From: JBMDXB01 sp048594975
GTDB taxonomy: Bacteria > Acidobacteriota > Vicinamibacteria > Vicinamibacterales > 2-12-FULL-66-21
NCBI GenBank assembly: GCA_048594975.1
Contig: JBMDXQ010000011.1
Location: 29,449 to 93,448 of the forward strand
Length of the DNA stretch: 64,000 nucleotides
Reading direction: 5' to 3'
In this document: one piece after another, positions 33,806 through 42,553 of the stretch
How the letters are laid out: every line of letters begins with the position of its first letter
Numbering within the stretch: the first letter of the stretch is position 1
Notes under the pieces: model-generated
Database searches by the model: none
The model's input: only the letters and a program-made list of their open reading frames with translations
Told to the model about the DNA's origin: nothing
Made by a program: the position numbers and the translations under genes

Positions 33806-35233
33806 TCAGTACGCGTGTTTCTGGAAGCCGCGCAGCAGCGTGAGCCACATGATCTTCAGGTCGAGGCTCACCGACCAGTTCTCGATGTAGTAGAGGTCGT
33901 ACTCGATGCGCTTCTCGAGCGAGGTGTTGCCGCGCCACCCGTTCACCTGCGCCCACCCGGTGATCCCTGCCTTGACCTTGTGGCGGAGCATGTACTGCGG
34001 GAAGCGGTGCTTGAACTGCTCGACGAAGTACGGCCGTTCCGGCCGCGGGCCGACAATCGACATGTCGCCGCGCAGCACGTTCCAGAGCTGCGGCAGCTCG
34101 TCGAGGTCGAAGCGGCGCAGCAGCCGGCCGATGGGCGTGCAGCGCGGGTCGTTGTCGCGCGCCCAGACCGGGCCGGTGTCGTCCTCGGCCCCCTCGTACA
34201 TCGATCGAAACTTGTAGACGCGGAAGGCGTTGCCGTCGAGCCCCATGCGCTCCTGCGTGTAGTACACCCTGCCCGGCGACGTCCGGCGGATGAGCAGTGC
34301 GATGAACGCGAACGGGGCCGCCAGCGCGAGCAGCGCGACCGACGAGATGGCGATGTCGATCGTCCGCTTGAGCAGGCTGTTGAAGCCGCGCAGCGGCACG
34401 TCGTTCAGGCTGATGATCGGCACGCCGTCCAGGTTCTCGAGCCGGGCACGCAGGGCGATGAACTGCAGCAGGTCCGGGACGACGTGGACGTCCACGCCCT
34501 CGCGGTTGGTCGCCTCGACGATGGCCAGCATCTTGACGTGCTCCTCGAGCGGTAGCGCGACGTACACGTGGTCGATCCGCTCGCGGCGGATGATCTCGTC
34601 GGCGTCGCCGAGCACGCCGAGCAGCGGCAGGCCGCGGTAGCCGATGTGATCGCCGCCCGCCCGATCGTCGAGGAAGCCGAGGACCTTGAAGCCCAGCTCG
34701 CGGTGCTCGATCACCTTGTCGGCGACCATCCGCCCGAGATCCCCGGCCCCGACGATGAGCACCCGCTTGAGGCCGATGCCGGCACGCCACCGCCGCTCCA
34801 GCGCCTCGCGCACGAACTCGCGCGTCAGGTAGGCGGTCGTCACGTTGATGAGAAGGAACAGTCCCCAGACCGGCCGCGAGACCTCCTGGAAATCCGTGTC
34901 GTGGTACGCCTTGTAGTAGAGCGTCCCGATGATGCCGAGCACCACCGCCAGCGTCGTGCCGACGAAGACGGCGAAGAAATCGTCGACGCGCGATCGACCG
35001 CGGCGCAGGCGATAGAGGCCCTGGACGTGAAACGCGATCGGCGTCAGCACCGCGATGAAGGGGAGGATGCTGATGTGCTGGTCGAAGGGCGGCTGCCCCT
35101 TGGTGATCGGGATGATGCCGGTCAGGAAGGTCTCGAAACGCAGGAGGTAGGCGAGCACGAACGCGGCGATCGCACCCACCGCGTCGGCGACGATGTAGAA
35201 AATGACCAGCAGGCGGTTGTAGCGCCTCACCAT
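33806..35233 (-). CDS. Polyprenyl-phosphate glycosyl-1-phosphate transferase (exopolysaccharide initiation)
   Basis: A 475-residue inner-membrane enzyme that puts the first sugar phosphate on undecaprenyl phosphate. The N-terminal part has about four helices, a Rossmann-like cytosolic domain with VLIVGAGDLGRMVADKV follows, another helix, then the catalytic bacterial-transferase domain: KFRSMYEGAE, RRFDLDELPQLWNVLRGDM, VGPRPERPYF and KVKAGITGWAQVNG. The order matches the undecaprenyl-phosphate glucose or galactose phosphotransferase family; the sugar is undetermined. The ATG at 35233 overlaps the upstream GT4 stop by seven bases, so the two are coupled. Confidence 0.92.
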   Translation of the reverse strand: MVRRYNRLLVIFYIVADAVGAIAAFVLAYLLRFETFLTGIIPITKGQPPFDQHISILPFIAVLTPIAFHVQGLYRLRRGRSRVDDFFAVFVGTTLAVVLGIIGTLYYKAYHDTDFQEVSRPVWGLFLLINVTTAYLTREFVREALERRWRAGIGLKRVLIVGAGDLGRMVADKVIEHRELGFKVLGFLDDRAGGDHIGYRGLPLLGVLGDADEIIRRERIDHVYVALPLEEHVKMLAIVEATNREGVDVHVVPDLLQFIALRARLENLDGVPIISLNDVPLRGFNSLLKRTIDIAISSVALLALAAPFAFIALLIRRTSPGRVYYTQERMGLDGNAFRVYKFRSMYEGAEDDTGPVWARDNDPRCTPIGRLLRRFDLDELPQLWNVLRGDMSIVGPRPERPYFVEQFKHRFPQYMLRHKVKAGITGWAQVNGWRGNTSLEKRIEYDLYYIENWSVSLDLKIMWLTLLRGFQKHAY

Positions 35234-36342
35234 CGCGACGCCCCGTCCGCCAGCGCCTCGTCCACCGCCTCCCGGAACCCGGCCAGGAACCGATCCGTGG
35301 AGAACCGCGCCGCGTTCGCCCGGACGGCGTCGCGGTCCCACGGCATGGCCGTGACCCGTCGGACAGCCTCGGCGAAGGCGTCCACCGACGGGTCGTCGAC
35401 GAGCACGCCGGAGACGCCGTCGACGACGGTTTCGGCCGCACCGCCCTGCGCCAGCGCAACGACCGGGGTGCCGCAGGCCTGCGCCTCGACCGGGACCAGG
35501 CCGAAATCCTCGACGCCCGGGAGCAGGACGGCGCGCGATCGGCGGTACTTCGCGCGGATCTCCTCATCCGACAGCCAGCCGCAGAACACCACCTCGTCTC
35601 CTCCAAGCTGCTGGAGGCGCGGGAGTTCTGGTCCTCGACCGACAACCGTCAGCCGTGCGCCGGCACGCCGGCATGCTTCAATGGCGACATCGACGCGCTT
35701 GTAGGGGACGAGGGCGGACACCACCAAGAAACCTGCGTCTTCCGCGCCGCAGCGGTCGGCGTCCGGCGTATAGAAGCTGGTGTCGACGGGCGGATGCACA
35801 ACAGTCGAGCGGCGATTATAGTATCGGCGGATCCTGCCCGCAACATACTGAGAATTAGCGAGAAAGCGGTCGACACGCCCTGCCGTGGCGGCGTCCCAGC
35901 GGGCCATGGCAGCCATCACCGGCCGGAGCGCCCGGCTGCGAAGGGGCCCGACCTGGTCCGGTCCAAAGTACGCGGGAAACTGGTCCCACGCGTACCGCAT
36001 GGGTGAGTGGCAGTAGCAGACGTGGACCGCACGGCCCGGCCGGATTACGGATTTCGCCGCACAGTGGCTGCTGCTGATGACGAGGTCGTAGCCGTCGAGA
36101 TCGATGAGCTCGATGGCCGCCGGAAACAGCAGCAGCAGCTGCCGGTAGATGCGGCCCGCTGCCGGAATCCGCTGCAGGACGGAGGTCTCGATCCGGCGCC
36201 GTTCGATGCGCGGGGAGACCTGCCCGGGCACGCGCACCAGCGTGTAGAGGGGCGCGCCGGGATACAGCTTGCAGATGGCGTCGAGGACCTTTTCCCCGCC
36301 GCGCATGCCGGTCAGCCAATCGTGGACGAGGGCGACGCGCAT
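35227..36342 (-). CDS. Glycosyltransferase family 4
   Basis: A 371-residue GT-B enzyme. N-terminal HDWLTGMRGGEKVLDA is typical of GT4 enzymes beside exopolysaccharide initiators; the C-terminal domain carries the EDFGLVPVE (E-x7-E) motif that binds the sugar nucleotide, after RSRAVLLPG. Probably adds a sugar from the cytosolic face to the lipid-linked intermediate. ATG 36342 has GAGAG upstream. It overlaps the sugar-transferase gene. Confidence 0.9.
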   Translation of the reverse strand: MRVALVHDWLTGMRGGEKVLDAICKLYPGAPLYTLVRVPGQVSPRIERRRIETSVLQRIPAAGRIYRQLLLLFPAAIELIDLDGYDLVISSSHCAAKSVIRPGRAVHVCYCHSPMRYAWDQFPAYFGPDQVGPLRSRALRPVMAAMARWDAATAGRVDRFLANSQYVAGRIRRYYNRRSTVVHPPVDTSFYTPDADRCGAEDAGFLVVSALVPYKRVDVAIEACRRAGARLTVVGRGPELPRLQQLGGDEVVFCGWLSDEEIRAKYRRSRAVLLPGVEDFGLVPVEAQACGTPVVALAQGGAAETVVDGVSGVLVDDPSVDAFAEAVRRVTAMPWDRDAVRANAARFSTDRFLAGFREAVDEALADGASRW

Positions 36343-36508
36343 CTTCTCTCAGTGCGGGTGGGGTCCCACCCCCACGCGCTGTACGCTCGTCTCTGAGTGT
36401 TGCCTGCGGCCTCCACCACCACGCGCCGTACGCTCGCTTCGCTCGGCCGATCGCCGAGGCCCGAGCGCCGAGCCACGAGCCCCGACCGCCGAGCTGGCCG
36501 CGCTCCCA
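36343..36508. repeat. Gap with GTGGGGTCCCACCCCC copy 2 and CGAGC words
   Basis: The 16-base word at 36358-36373 is identical to that at 22482-22497. It is followed by repeats of ACGCTCG and then GCCGAG/CGAGCC words up to about 36500. The segment fills the gap between two glycosyltransferase genes. Confidence 0.6.
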
Positions 36509-37624
36509 TCACCGCGCCAGCACTTCGTCGTAGATGTCGCGCACGCGGCGGACGGAGCGTTCCCACGAGAACTGCCCCGCGTGCGCGAGACCACGCGCGC
36601 ACAGGTCAGCTCGCAGCTCCGGGTCAGACAGCACGCGGCGCATCGCGTCGGCGATCGAGTCGGGCTCGTACGGATCGATGAGCAGGGCGGCGTCGCCGAC
36701 GACCTCCGGCAGCGACGAGACGTTCGACGTGATGACGGGGGTCCCGCTCGCCATCGCCTCGAGCGGCGGGAGACCAAATCCCTCATAGAGCGACGGGAAC
36801 ACGAACACGCTGGCGAGGCGGTAGAGGCAGGCCAGCGTCTCGTCGGGCACGAACCCGAAGAATCGCACGTGCTGGTGCAGCTTGTGGCGGTGGACGGCCC
36901 GGCGCAGCGTCGCGTACTTCGAGATCTCGTCACCGATGATGAGCAGCCGGACCTGATCGAAGCCGCCGCCGCGCCGCAGCGAGTGGAAGGCTTCGATCAG
37001 ACGCTCCAGGTTCTTGTGCGGCTTGATGTTGCCGGCATAGAGCACGAACGGGCCGTCGAGCTGATAGCGCTCGCGCACGCGCTCGATCTCGTCGGCGGGC
37101 GGCGGCACCCCGAACTTCTCGTCGATGGCGTTGTAGATGACGTCGATCTTCCGCTCCGGGACCCGGAAGTAGCGGAGGATGTCGCGCTTCGACGCCTCCG
37201 ATACCGTCAGGACGCGGTCCGAGCGGTGCGTCGCAATCCACAGCGCGGCGCGAGCGTAAGCGTAGGCGGCGCGGTTGGGCAGGTACTGGGGAAAGCGCAG
37301 ATGGATGCAGTCGTGGATGGTGACGATCGTCCGGCAGCGCGTGAGCGGCGGGAGCACGTAGTGCGTCGCGTGAAAGAGGTCCACGCGCGCGCGCCGCAAG
37401 TCGATCGGCACGGAAAATTGCTCGCGGATCGAGTATGGGCGCGCCTTCTCCGGAACGGCGCGGAAATTCCGGCCCAGCTCCTCGACGACCGGCGCATCGA
37501 TGGCGCGGCACAGCACGACGTACGCGGTCGACGTATCGATGCGCGCCAGGTGCCGCAGCAGGTTGCGCACGTACGTGCCGACACCGTAGTCGCGCAGCTT
37601 GCGCGCGTCGATTCCGATTCTCAC
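36509..37624 (-). CDS. Glycosyltransferase family 4
   Basis: 371 residues, GT-B fold. N-terminus RIGIDARKLRDYGVGTYVRN; donor domain has YAGNIKPHKNLERLIEAF and the E-x7-E in YEGFGLPPLEAMASG. Similar in type to mannosyl- and other hexosyltransferases, donor unknown. GTG start at 37624; a TAAGAT -10-like box ends nine bases upstream with no Shine-Dalgarno. It starts its own transcript after the PadR/permease remnant. Confidence 0.9.
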   Translation of the reverse strand: MRIGIDARKLRDYGVGTYVRNLLRHLARIDTSTAYVVLCRAIDAPVVEELGRNFRAVPEKARPYSIREQFSVPIDLRRARVDLFHATHYVLPPLTRCRTIVTIHDCIHLRFPQYLPNRAAYAYARAALWIATHRSDRVLTVSEASKRDILRYFRVPERKIDVIYNAIDEKFGVPPPADEIERVRERYQLDGPFVLYAGNIKPHKNLERLIEAFHSLRRGGGFDQVRLLIIGDEISKYATLRRAVHRHKLHQHVRFFGFVPDETLACLYRLASVFVFPSLYEGFGLPPLEAMASGTPVITSNVSSLPEVVGDAALLIDPYEPDSIADAMRRVLSDPELRADLCARGLAHAGQFSWERSVRRVRDIYDEVLAR

Positions 37625-37633
37625 GGTGCAAAG

Positions 37634-37639
37634 ATCTTA
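37634..37639 (-). promoter_or_regulatory. -10-like box for the 37624 glycosyltransferase
   Basis: TAAGAT on the minus strand, nine bases before the GTG. The -35 is weak. Confidence 0.3.
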
Positions 37640-37706
37640 TCGCAGACACGCCGCCGGCGCTGACCTCGGCGCGGCGGCAGGGACGGCCCACGCCGCGTGC
37701 GGCAGC

Positions 37707-37823
37707 TCAGTCGCTGCGCAGCGCCGCCACCGGATCGATGCTCGCCGCCCGCCGCACCGGACCGAGGCAGCCTGCGGTTCCTGCCGCCGCAAGAAGGGCG
37801 ACGGCCCCGCCGCAGCGCGGCCA
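37707..37823 (-). pseudogene. C-terminal remnant of an ADOP/MacB-type ABC permease
   Basis: The last 38 or so codons read VALLAAAGTAGCLGPVRRAA then SIDPVAALRSD and a stop. This is the standard end of acidobacterial FtsX-type permeases (last helix, then the ARRA..DP..ALR tail). The roughly 800 residues that should precede it are missing. It lies three bases after the stop of a PadR fragment on the same strand, the usual gene order of intact PadR-permease pairs. Confidence 0.6.
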
Positions 37824-37825
37824 CG

Positions 37826-38023
37826 CTAATCGCCCTCGTTCCCGAGCAGCCTGTTCACCAGGCCCGCCGAGCGCTCCCACCGAGCGATTTCCCCCGCCGT
37901 CGGGCGACGGCCGGCCTTCGTGATCGCGCAGTACTTCGCCTCCCGGTTGTGCTCCGTCGTCTGCCGGGTGCGCCGCGGAACATCGCGCGAGGCCCGCGAC
38001 CCTACGCGCGCTCCACTTGACAA
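37826..38023 (-). pseudogene. C-terminal remnant of a PadR-family regulator
   Basis: The stretch TTEHNREAKYCAITKAGRRP then EIARWERSAGLVNRLLG matches the wing and C-terminal helix of PadR repressors, which often control ABC permeases. The N-terminal helix-turn-helix is gone. The upstream sequence is a small hairpin and the end of a glycosyltransferase gene. Not expected to work. Confidence 0.6.
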
Positions 38024-38031
38024 TCAAGTGG
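38013..38031. terminator. Hairpin CCACTTGA-CAA-TCAAGTGG
   Basis: A perfect 8-bp stem with a 3-base loop, about 20 bases past the stop of the GT2 gene at 38051. It may end the 41114-38051 glycosyltransferase transcript, or be an old PadR operator. There is no T-run. Confidence 0.4.
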
Positions 38032-38050
38032 AATGATGCGTGGCCGTGGT

Positions 38051-38872
38051 TCACACCCGCGAGGGCCCGGCGTCCGGCCCAAGGGGGAGCTCGCCCTTCA
38101 CACGAAGATACAGGCGGAGAATCGGCGCCCAGCGTGGATGGTGCTTCTCGTAGAACGCCAGGTGGCTGCGGCGGTAGGCGATGGAGGCCTCCGCCGCGGC
38201 GCTGGCGCGCGACCGGCCCCGCCGGTGGACGATCACCGCCGCGGGTGTGAACAGGACCCGCCGGCCGCGCGCCCGCACCGCCGCGCACAGGTCGACGTCT
38301 TCGGTGTACAGGAAGAAGCGCTCGTCGAGCAAGCCGACCGCCTCCACGTCGCCGCGCCGGGCGAGCAGGCACGCGCCGCTTACCCAGTCGACGAACCGCT
38401 CGCGGCGCGTGTGACGCGCAATCCATCCGGGCCGCCGCCGCCGGATCTTCTGCCGCAGCTCGGACAGCGGCGACAGCATCGGGCCGAACGACAGCTCCGG
38501 ATCGCCGTGGGCGTCGACGATGCGAGGTCCTGCGATCGCGGCCTCCGGCGTGGCCTCGAGCCTCGCCACCAGCGCATCGATCGCGCCGGCCGGCACCAGC
38601 GTGTCGCTGTTCAGCAACAGGACGAACCTGCCCGTCGTCGCGCGGATGCCCGCGTTGTTCGCCGCCGAAAACCCCGCGTTGCGCCCCATCTCGACCACCC
38701 GCACGGCGGGCCACCGCGCCTGGACTGCCGCGACGACCCCGTCGCTCGACGCGTTGTCCACGACCGCCACTTCGTGCGCGACCGCCGGCCGTGCGTCGGC
38801 AAGCGACTGAAGGCAGGCCTCGGTATCGGATCGCGCGTTGAACGTGACGATGACGATGGAGAGGGTGATCAC
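38051..38872 (-). CDS. Glycosyltransferase family 2 (rhamnosyltransferase-like)
   Basis: A 273-residue GT-A enzyme. SIVIVTFNAR at the start, VVDNASSDG, LLLNSDTLVP (the DxD-like metal site) and LDERFFLYTEDVDLC match the WbbL/rhamnosyltransferase group. It likely adds a deoxysugar or hexose to a polysaccharide repeat unit. GTG 38872 overlaps the stop of the upstream GT4 (GTGA). It is the last gene of a three-gene glycosyltransferase run. Confidence 0.88.
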   Translation of the reverse strand: MITLSIVIVTFNARSDTEACLQSLADARPAVAHEVAVVDNASSDGVVAAVQARWPAVRVVEMGRNAGFSAANNAGIRATTGRFVLLLNSDTLVPAGAIDALVARLEATPEAAIAGPRIVDAHGDPELSFGPMLSPLSELRQKIRRRRPGWIARHTRRERFVDWVSGACLLARRGDVEAVGLLDERFFLYTEDVDLCAAVRARGRRVLFTPAAVIVHRRGRSRASAAAEASIAYRRSHLAFYEKHHPRWAPILRLYLRVKGELPLGPDAGPSRV

Positions 38873-40014
38873 GATGCGGGCGTCTCCCGCGGGGCGTCCC
38901 GATCGTCCGGTCGTCCCGAGTGGCGGCGAACGGTACCCTCGAGCGCGTCCAGCGTCTCCCGCGCCGCGGTGTCCCACGAATACCGCGCAAGCACGGCGGG
39001 CGCGCGCGACAGGACGTCCGCGCGCGCGTCGGCCGACGTCAGCAGCGTCCGCAGGGCCTCGGCCGCCGCGCGCACGTCGTAGGGAGGCACGAACACCGCC
39101 GCGCCGCCGTACACCTCGCGCGCGACCGGGGTGTCGAGCACCACCGGCGGGACGCCAGCCGCCAGCGCCTCGAGCGGCGTGAGGCCGAACCCCTCGTACT
39201 CCGACAGGAAGCCGAACACCGACGCCTCCGCGTACAGTCGGGCCAATTCCTCGTCCGGCACGTAGCTCCGGAACTCGGTCTGCTGCTCCACCCCCTCGGC
39301 AGCGGCCACCGCGCGGAGGTCCTGGGGTGGCCACGAGCGATCGTCGCCGACGATCACGAGGCGCGCTTCCGGAATCATCCTTGCCGCGCGCGCGAACGCG
39401 GCGAGGAGATCGGGCAGACGTCGTCGATTGAGCAGGGTGCCGGCGAAGAGTACCAGAGGCCGCCGTGATGGGCCCAACGTCGCGGCGGCGCGCGGCGCCA
39501 CCCCCGGCGGGATGACCCGGACCCGCGATCGCTCCACCCCGAGGTAGTGCCCGATCTCGCGGCGGGAGAACTGCGAGTCGGTGAAGACGACGGATGCCGC
39601 GGCCGCGGCGCGGCCGGTCAGCCACCGCCGGCGCATCCCTTCGCGGGGCCGGAACCATTCGGGATGCGCGAAGAAGGAGACGTCGTGAATCGTGACGGCG
39701 AGTGGGAAACCACTCGCGAGCGGCGCGGTATAGGCCGGTGCAAAGAAGACATCCGGCTTGTCGGCGCGAACGGCCGCACGCAGCCAGGTCTGCTCCCACC
39801 AGGTCCCGCGGCCGGCACCGCCGATGCGAAACTCGACCGCTTGTGCCGGCAGCGGCAACGGGATCCGCCCGGGCGCGTAGAGCAGGAACCGGCGCGACCC
39901 GGTGTCCGGCCGTTCCACCCATCGCCGCATCAGCTCTCCAAGGTATCGTCCTACTCCCGTGGAGTCGCCGAGCAGCTCCCGCGCGTCCACCCCGATGCGC
40001 AGCGGCGTCGTCAC
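38869..40014 (-). CDS. Glycosyltransferase family 4
   Basis: 381 residues from a GTG at 40014, which forms a GTGA overlap with the upstream stop; an in-frame GTG at 40023 is the alternative. N-terminal LRIGVDARELLGDSTGVGRY, donor-site LVLFAGTLLNRRRLPDLLAAF and the E-x7-E in YEGFGLTPLEALAAG. The donor sugar is unknown. It is chained by overlaps to the genes on both sides. Confidence 0.9.
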   Translation of the reverse strand: MTTPLRIGVDARELLGDSTGVGRYLGELMRRWVERPDTGSRRFLLYAPGRIPLPLPAQAVEFRIGGAGRGTWWEQTWLRAAVRADKPDVFFAPAYTAPLASGFPLAVTIHDVSFFAHPEWFRPREGMRRRWLTGRAAAAASVVFTDSQFSRREIGHYLGVERSRVRVIPPGVAPRAAATLGPSRRPLVLFAGTLLNRRRLPDLLAAFARAARMIPEARLVIVGDDRSWPPQDLRAVAAAEGVEQQTEFRSYVPDEELARLYAEASVFGFLSEYEGFGLTPLEALAAGVPPVVLDTPVAREVYGGAAVFVPPYDVRAAAEALRTLLTSADARADVLSRAPAVLARYSWDTAARETLDALEGTVRRHSGRPDDRDAPRETPAS

Positions 40015-41114
40015 GGAGCCCACCTCCGCCGCGCCACCGCAGCGCGATACGCCTCCAGCACGCGGTTCGCGGCGCCCGCAGGATCGAAGGCCCGGACTCG
40101 CGCCAGGCCAGCGGCGATCATCCGGCGGCGCAGGTCCGGGTCGGTCAGCACGCGCTGCATTGCGGCGGCGAGCCCGGCAACGTCGGCCGGATCCACCAGG
40201 AGGGCGGCGTCACCGGCGACCTCGGGAAGCGACCCGCGGTTCGAGGTGACGACGGGGAGGCCGACGGCCATTGCCTCGACGACCGGAAGGCCGAAACCTT
40301 CCTCGAAAGAGGGGAGCACGAGCATCGAGGCCGTCCGGTACAGCCGCTCGCGCTCCTCGTCGGCCACGTAGCCGCGCGCCTCGACACGCGCTCGCGCCGG
40401 CCCCGCAGCCGCGTACGCCTCGTCAGCGCCAGGCGCCGCCCTCCCGGCGAGGACCAGCGGCGGCGCGTCGGGGGTCATCGCGAGCAGCCGCGCGTACGCG
40501 GCCACGAGCCCCGCCACGTTCTTCCGCGGTTCGATAGTGCCGACAAACAGGATCGGCCCCCCGGGACCGGGCTCCTGGCGCGGGCGGCATTCGACGGCAA
40601 CCGGGGGAAACACGGTCAGGCGCCCAGGTTCCACTCCCAGGCGCGAGGACACCTGCGACGCCGTATACGCCGAAGGCACCAGGATGCCGTCGGCACGCCG
40701 CGCGTGCGATCTAGCCAGCCGAGGATAGTCCCTGCGGATCTCCGCCGAGACTCGCTCGGGATGGTCCAGGAAATCCAGGTCGTGAATGGTGATGAAGCGG
40801 AGCGCTCGCCTCGCGGGCAGCAGGAGCGGGTGCAGGGACTGGGCAACGTCGATCCGACCGGCCAGCATCTCGACGGGCGGCCACTCGACGCGGTGCCACA
40901 GCAGGTTCAGCATCCGCACCGGGATCCGGCGATCGGCCACGTCCGCGCCGGCAAGCGTCGACCTGGGGAGCCGGTCCTTCCACGAGCTCGAGAACAGGGT
41001 CAGCCGGTCGCCGGCAGGAAGCACCCCGAGCAGGGCGCTCCCCAGGGCGCGCGCGAATTCTCCCACACCGGTCCGCTGCCGCAGCGCCGGGCGATAGTCG
41101 ACGAGCACGCGCAC
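40011..41114 (-). CDS. Glycosyltransferase family 4
   Basis: 367 residues from GTG 41114, where the GT4 N-terminus VRVLVDYRPALRQRTGVGEF begins; a GTG at 41135 would add seven non-conserved residues. A TACGAT -10-like box (41131-41126) ends 11 bases before the start. Donor domain: LFVGTIEPRKNVAGLVAAY, E-x7-E in FEEGFGLPVVEAMAVG. First gene of the run 40011-38869-38051. It is divergent from ugd. Confidence 0.88.
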   Translation of the reverse strand: MRVLVDYRPALRQRTGVGEFARALGSALLGVLPAGDRLTLFSSSWKDRLPRSTLAGADVADRRIPVRMLNLLWHRVEWPPVEMLAGRIDVAQSLHPLLLPARRALRFITIHDLDFLDHPERVSAEIRRDYPRLARSHARRADGILVPSAYTASQVSSRLGVEPGRLTVFPPVAVECRPRQEPGPGGPILFVGTIEPRKNVAGLVAAYARLLAMTPDAPPLVLAGRAAPGADEAYAAAGPARARVEARGYVADEERERLYRTASMLVLPSFEEGFGLPVVEAMAVGLPVVTSNRGSLPEVAGDAALLVDPADVAGLAAAMQRVLTDPDLRRRMIAAGLARVRAFDPAGAANRVLEAYRAAVARRRWAP

Positions 41115-41182
41115 GGATGGGGCCGATCGTAGCACAGCGACGGCATACGTCCGATCACCACAAATCCTTGGGAATCAACAGA

Positions 41183-41212
41183 TTGACAGTGTTTTTGCGG
41201 CTGTGCTAGCTT
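41183..41212 (+). promoter_or_regulatory. Promoter for ugd and following genes
   Basis: A perfect TTGACA (41183-41188), 18 bases, TAGCTT (41207-41212). The leader contains AGGGGTT (41214-41220) that can pair with AACCCCT (41235-41241), placing the only GGAG in the loop. This may tune translation of ugd. Confidence 0.5.
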
Positions 41213-41245
41213 TAGGGGTTTCCAGTCGCCGGAGAACCCCTCAGG

Positions 41246-42553
41246 ATGAAGATTGCGGTCGTCGGAACGGGATACGTTGGACTTGTGGCCGGGGCCTGCC
41301 TCGCCGAGAACGGCAACGAGGTCATCTGCGTCGACAAGGACGGGACCAAGGTCAAGACGCTGCAGCGCGGCCAGATCCCGATTTACGAACCGGGCCTGGA
41401 GGAGCTCGTTCGCCGCAACCGGAACGAGAAGCGCCTCACTTTCAGCACGGCGCTGGCCAAGGCGGTCAAGAACTCGCAAATCATCTTCATCGCGGTGGGC
41501 ACGCCGACCGGCGAGGACGGGTCGGCGGATCTGCAGCACGTGCTCGACGTCGCCCAGGACGCCGCCCGGGCCATGAACGGCTACAAGGTCATCGTCAACA
41601 AGAGCACGGTACCGGTGGGCACGGCGGCCAAGGTCCGGGAGGTGATTCGCCGGGAGACGACGCACCCGTTCAGCGTGGTGAGCAACCCGGAGTTCCTGAA
41701 GCAGGGGGCCGCAATCGAGGACTTCATGAAGCCGGACCGGGTGGTCATCGGTGCCGAGGATCCGCGTTCGGCGGAGCTCATGAAGGAGCTCTACGCCCCG
41801 TTCACCCGTACGGGTGCACCGACCATGCTGATGGACTGCGCCAGCGCGGAGCTCTGCAAGTATGCCGCGAACGCGATGCTGGCCACGCGGATCTCCTTCA
41901 TGAACGAGATTGCCAACGTCTGCGAGGTCGTCGGCGCCGACGTCGATCAAGTCCGGCGCGCGGTCGCCGCGGATCGGCGCATCGGGCCGTCGTTCCTGTT
42001 CCCCGGCGTGGGCTACGGCGGCAGCTGCTTCCCGAAAGACGTCAAGGCCCTGTTGCGGTTCGCGGCAGCCGAGCAATACCGGTTCCGTATCCTCGAGGCG
42101 GTGGAGGTGGTGAACGAGGCACAGAAGCTGCGCCTCCTTCGCAAGCTGGAGCAGCACTTCGGCGGCCCGGCCGGCCTGAAGGACAAGCGGATCGCGGTGT
42201 GGGGCCTGGCGTTCAAGCCGCGGACCGACGACATGCGGGAGGCGCCGTCCGTGCCGCTCATCCACGGATTGCTGGCGGCCGGCGCCAGCGTCCAGGCCTA
42301 TGATCCGGAGGCGATGAAGGTGGCGCGCGTCATCTTCGGGTCGAAGATCACCTATGCCGACAACGGCTACGCCGCGCTCACCGGGGCCGACGCGCTCGCC
42401 ATCATCACCGAGTGGAACGAGTTCCGCGAGCCGGACTTCGCCCGGATCAAGAAGCTGCTGCGCAACCCGGTCATCTTCGACGGCCGCAACATCTACAATC
42501 CCGAGCAGATGCGCGCCCACGGGTTCACCTACGCGTCGATAGGGCGCCGATGA
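41246..42553 (+). CDS. ugd: UDP-glucose 6-dehydrogenase
   Basis: Oxidises UDP-glucose twice to UDP-glucuronate using NAD. 435 residues. NAD-binding GTGYVGLVAGACLAE at 7-21, the hinge SNPEFLKQGAAIEDF at 146-160 and the catalytic C261 in GYGGSCFPKD. Complete. The product can go into polymer directly or to UDP-xylose via the decarboxylase at 32772. It is the first of four plus-strand genes joined by overlaps or no gap (ugd, galE, GT2, exporter). Confidence 0.95.
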   Translation: MKIAVVGTGYVGLVAGACLAENGNEVICVDKDGTKVKTLQRGQIPIYEPGLEELVRRNRNEKRLTFSTALAKAVKNSQIIFIAVGTPTGEDGSADLQHVLDVAQDAARAMNGYKVIVNKSTVPVGTAAKVREVIRRETTHPFSVVSNPEFLKQGAAIEDFMKPDRVVIGAEDPRSAELMKELYAPFTRTGAPTMLMDCASAELCKYAANAMLATRISFMNEIANVCEVVGADVDQVRRAVAADRRIGPSFLFPGVGYGGSCFPKDVKALLRFAAAEQYRFRILEAVEVVNEAQKLRLLRKLEQHFGGPAGLKDKRIAVWGLAFKPRTDDMREAPSVPLIHGLLAAGASVQAYDPEAMKVARVIFGSKITYADNGYAALTGADALAIITEWNEFREPDFARIKKLLRNPVIFDGRNIYNPEQMRAHGFTYASIGRR

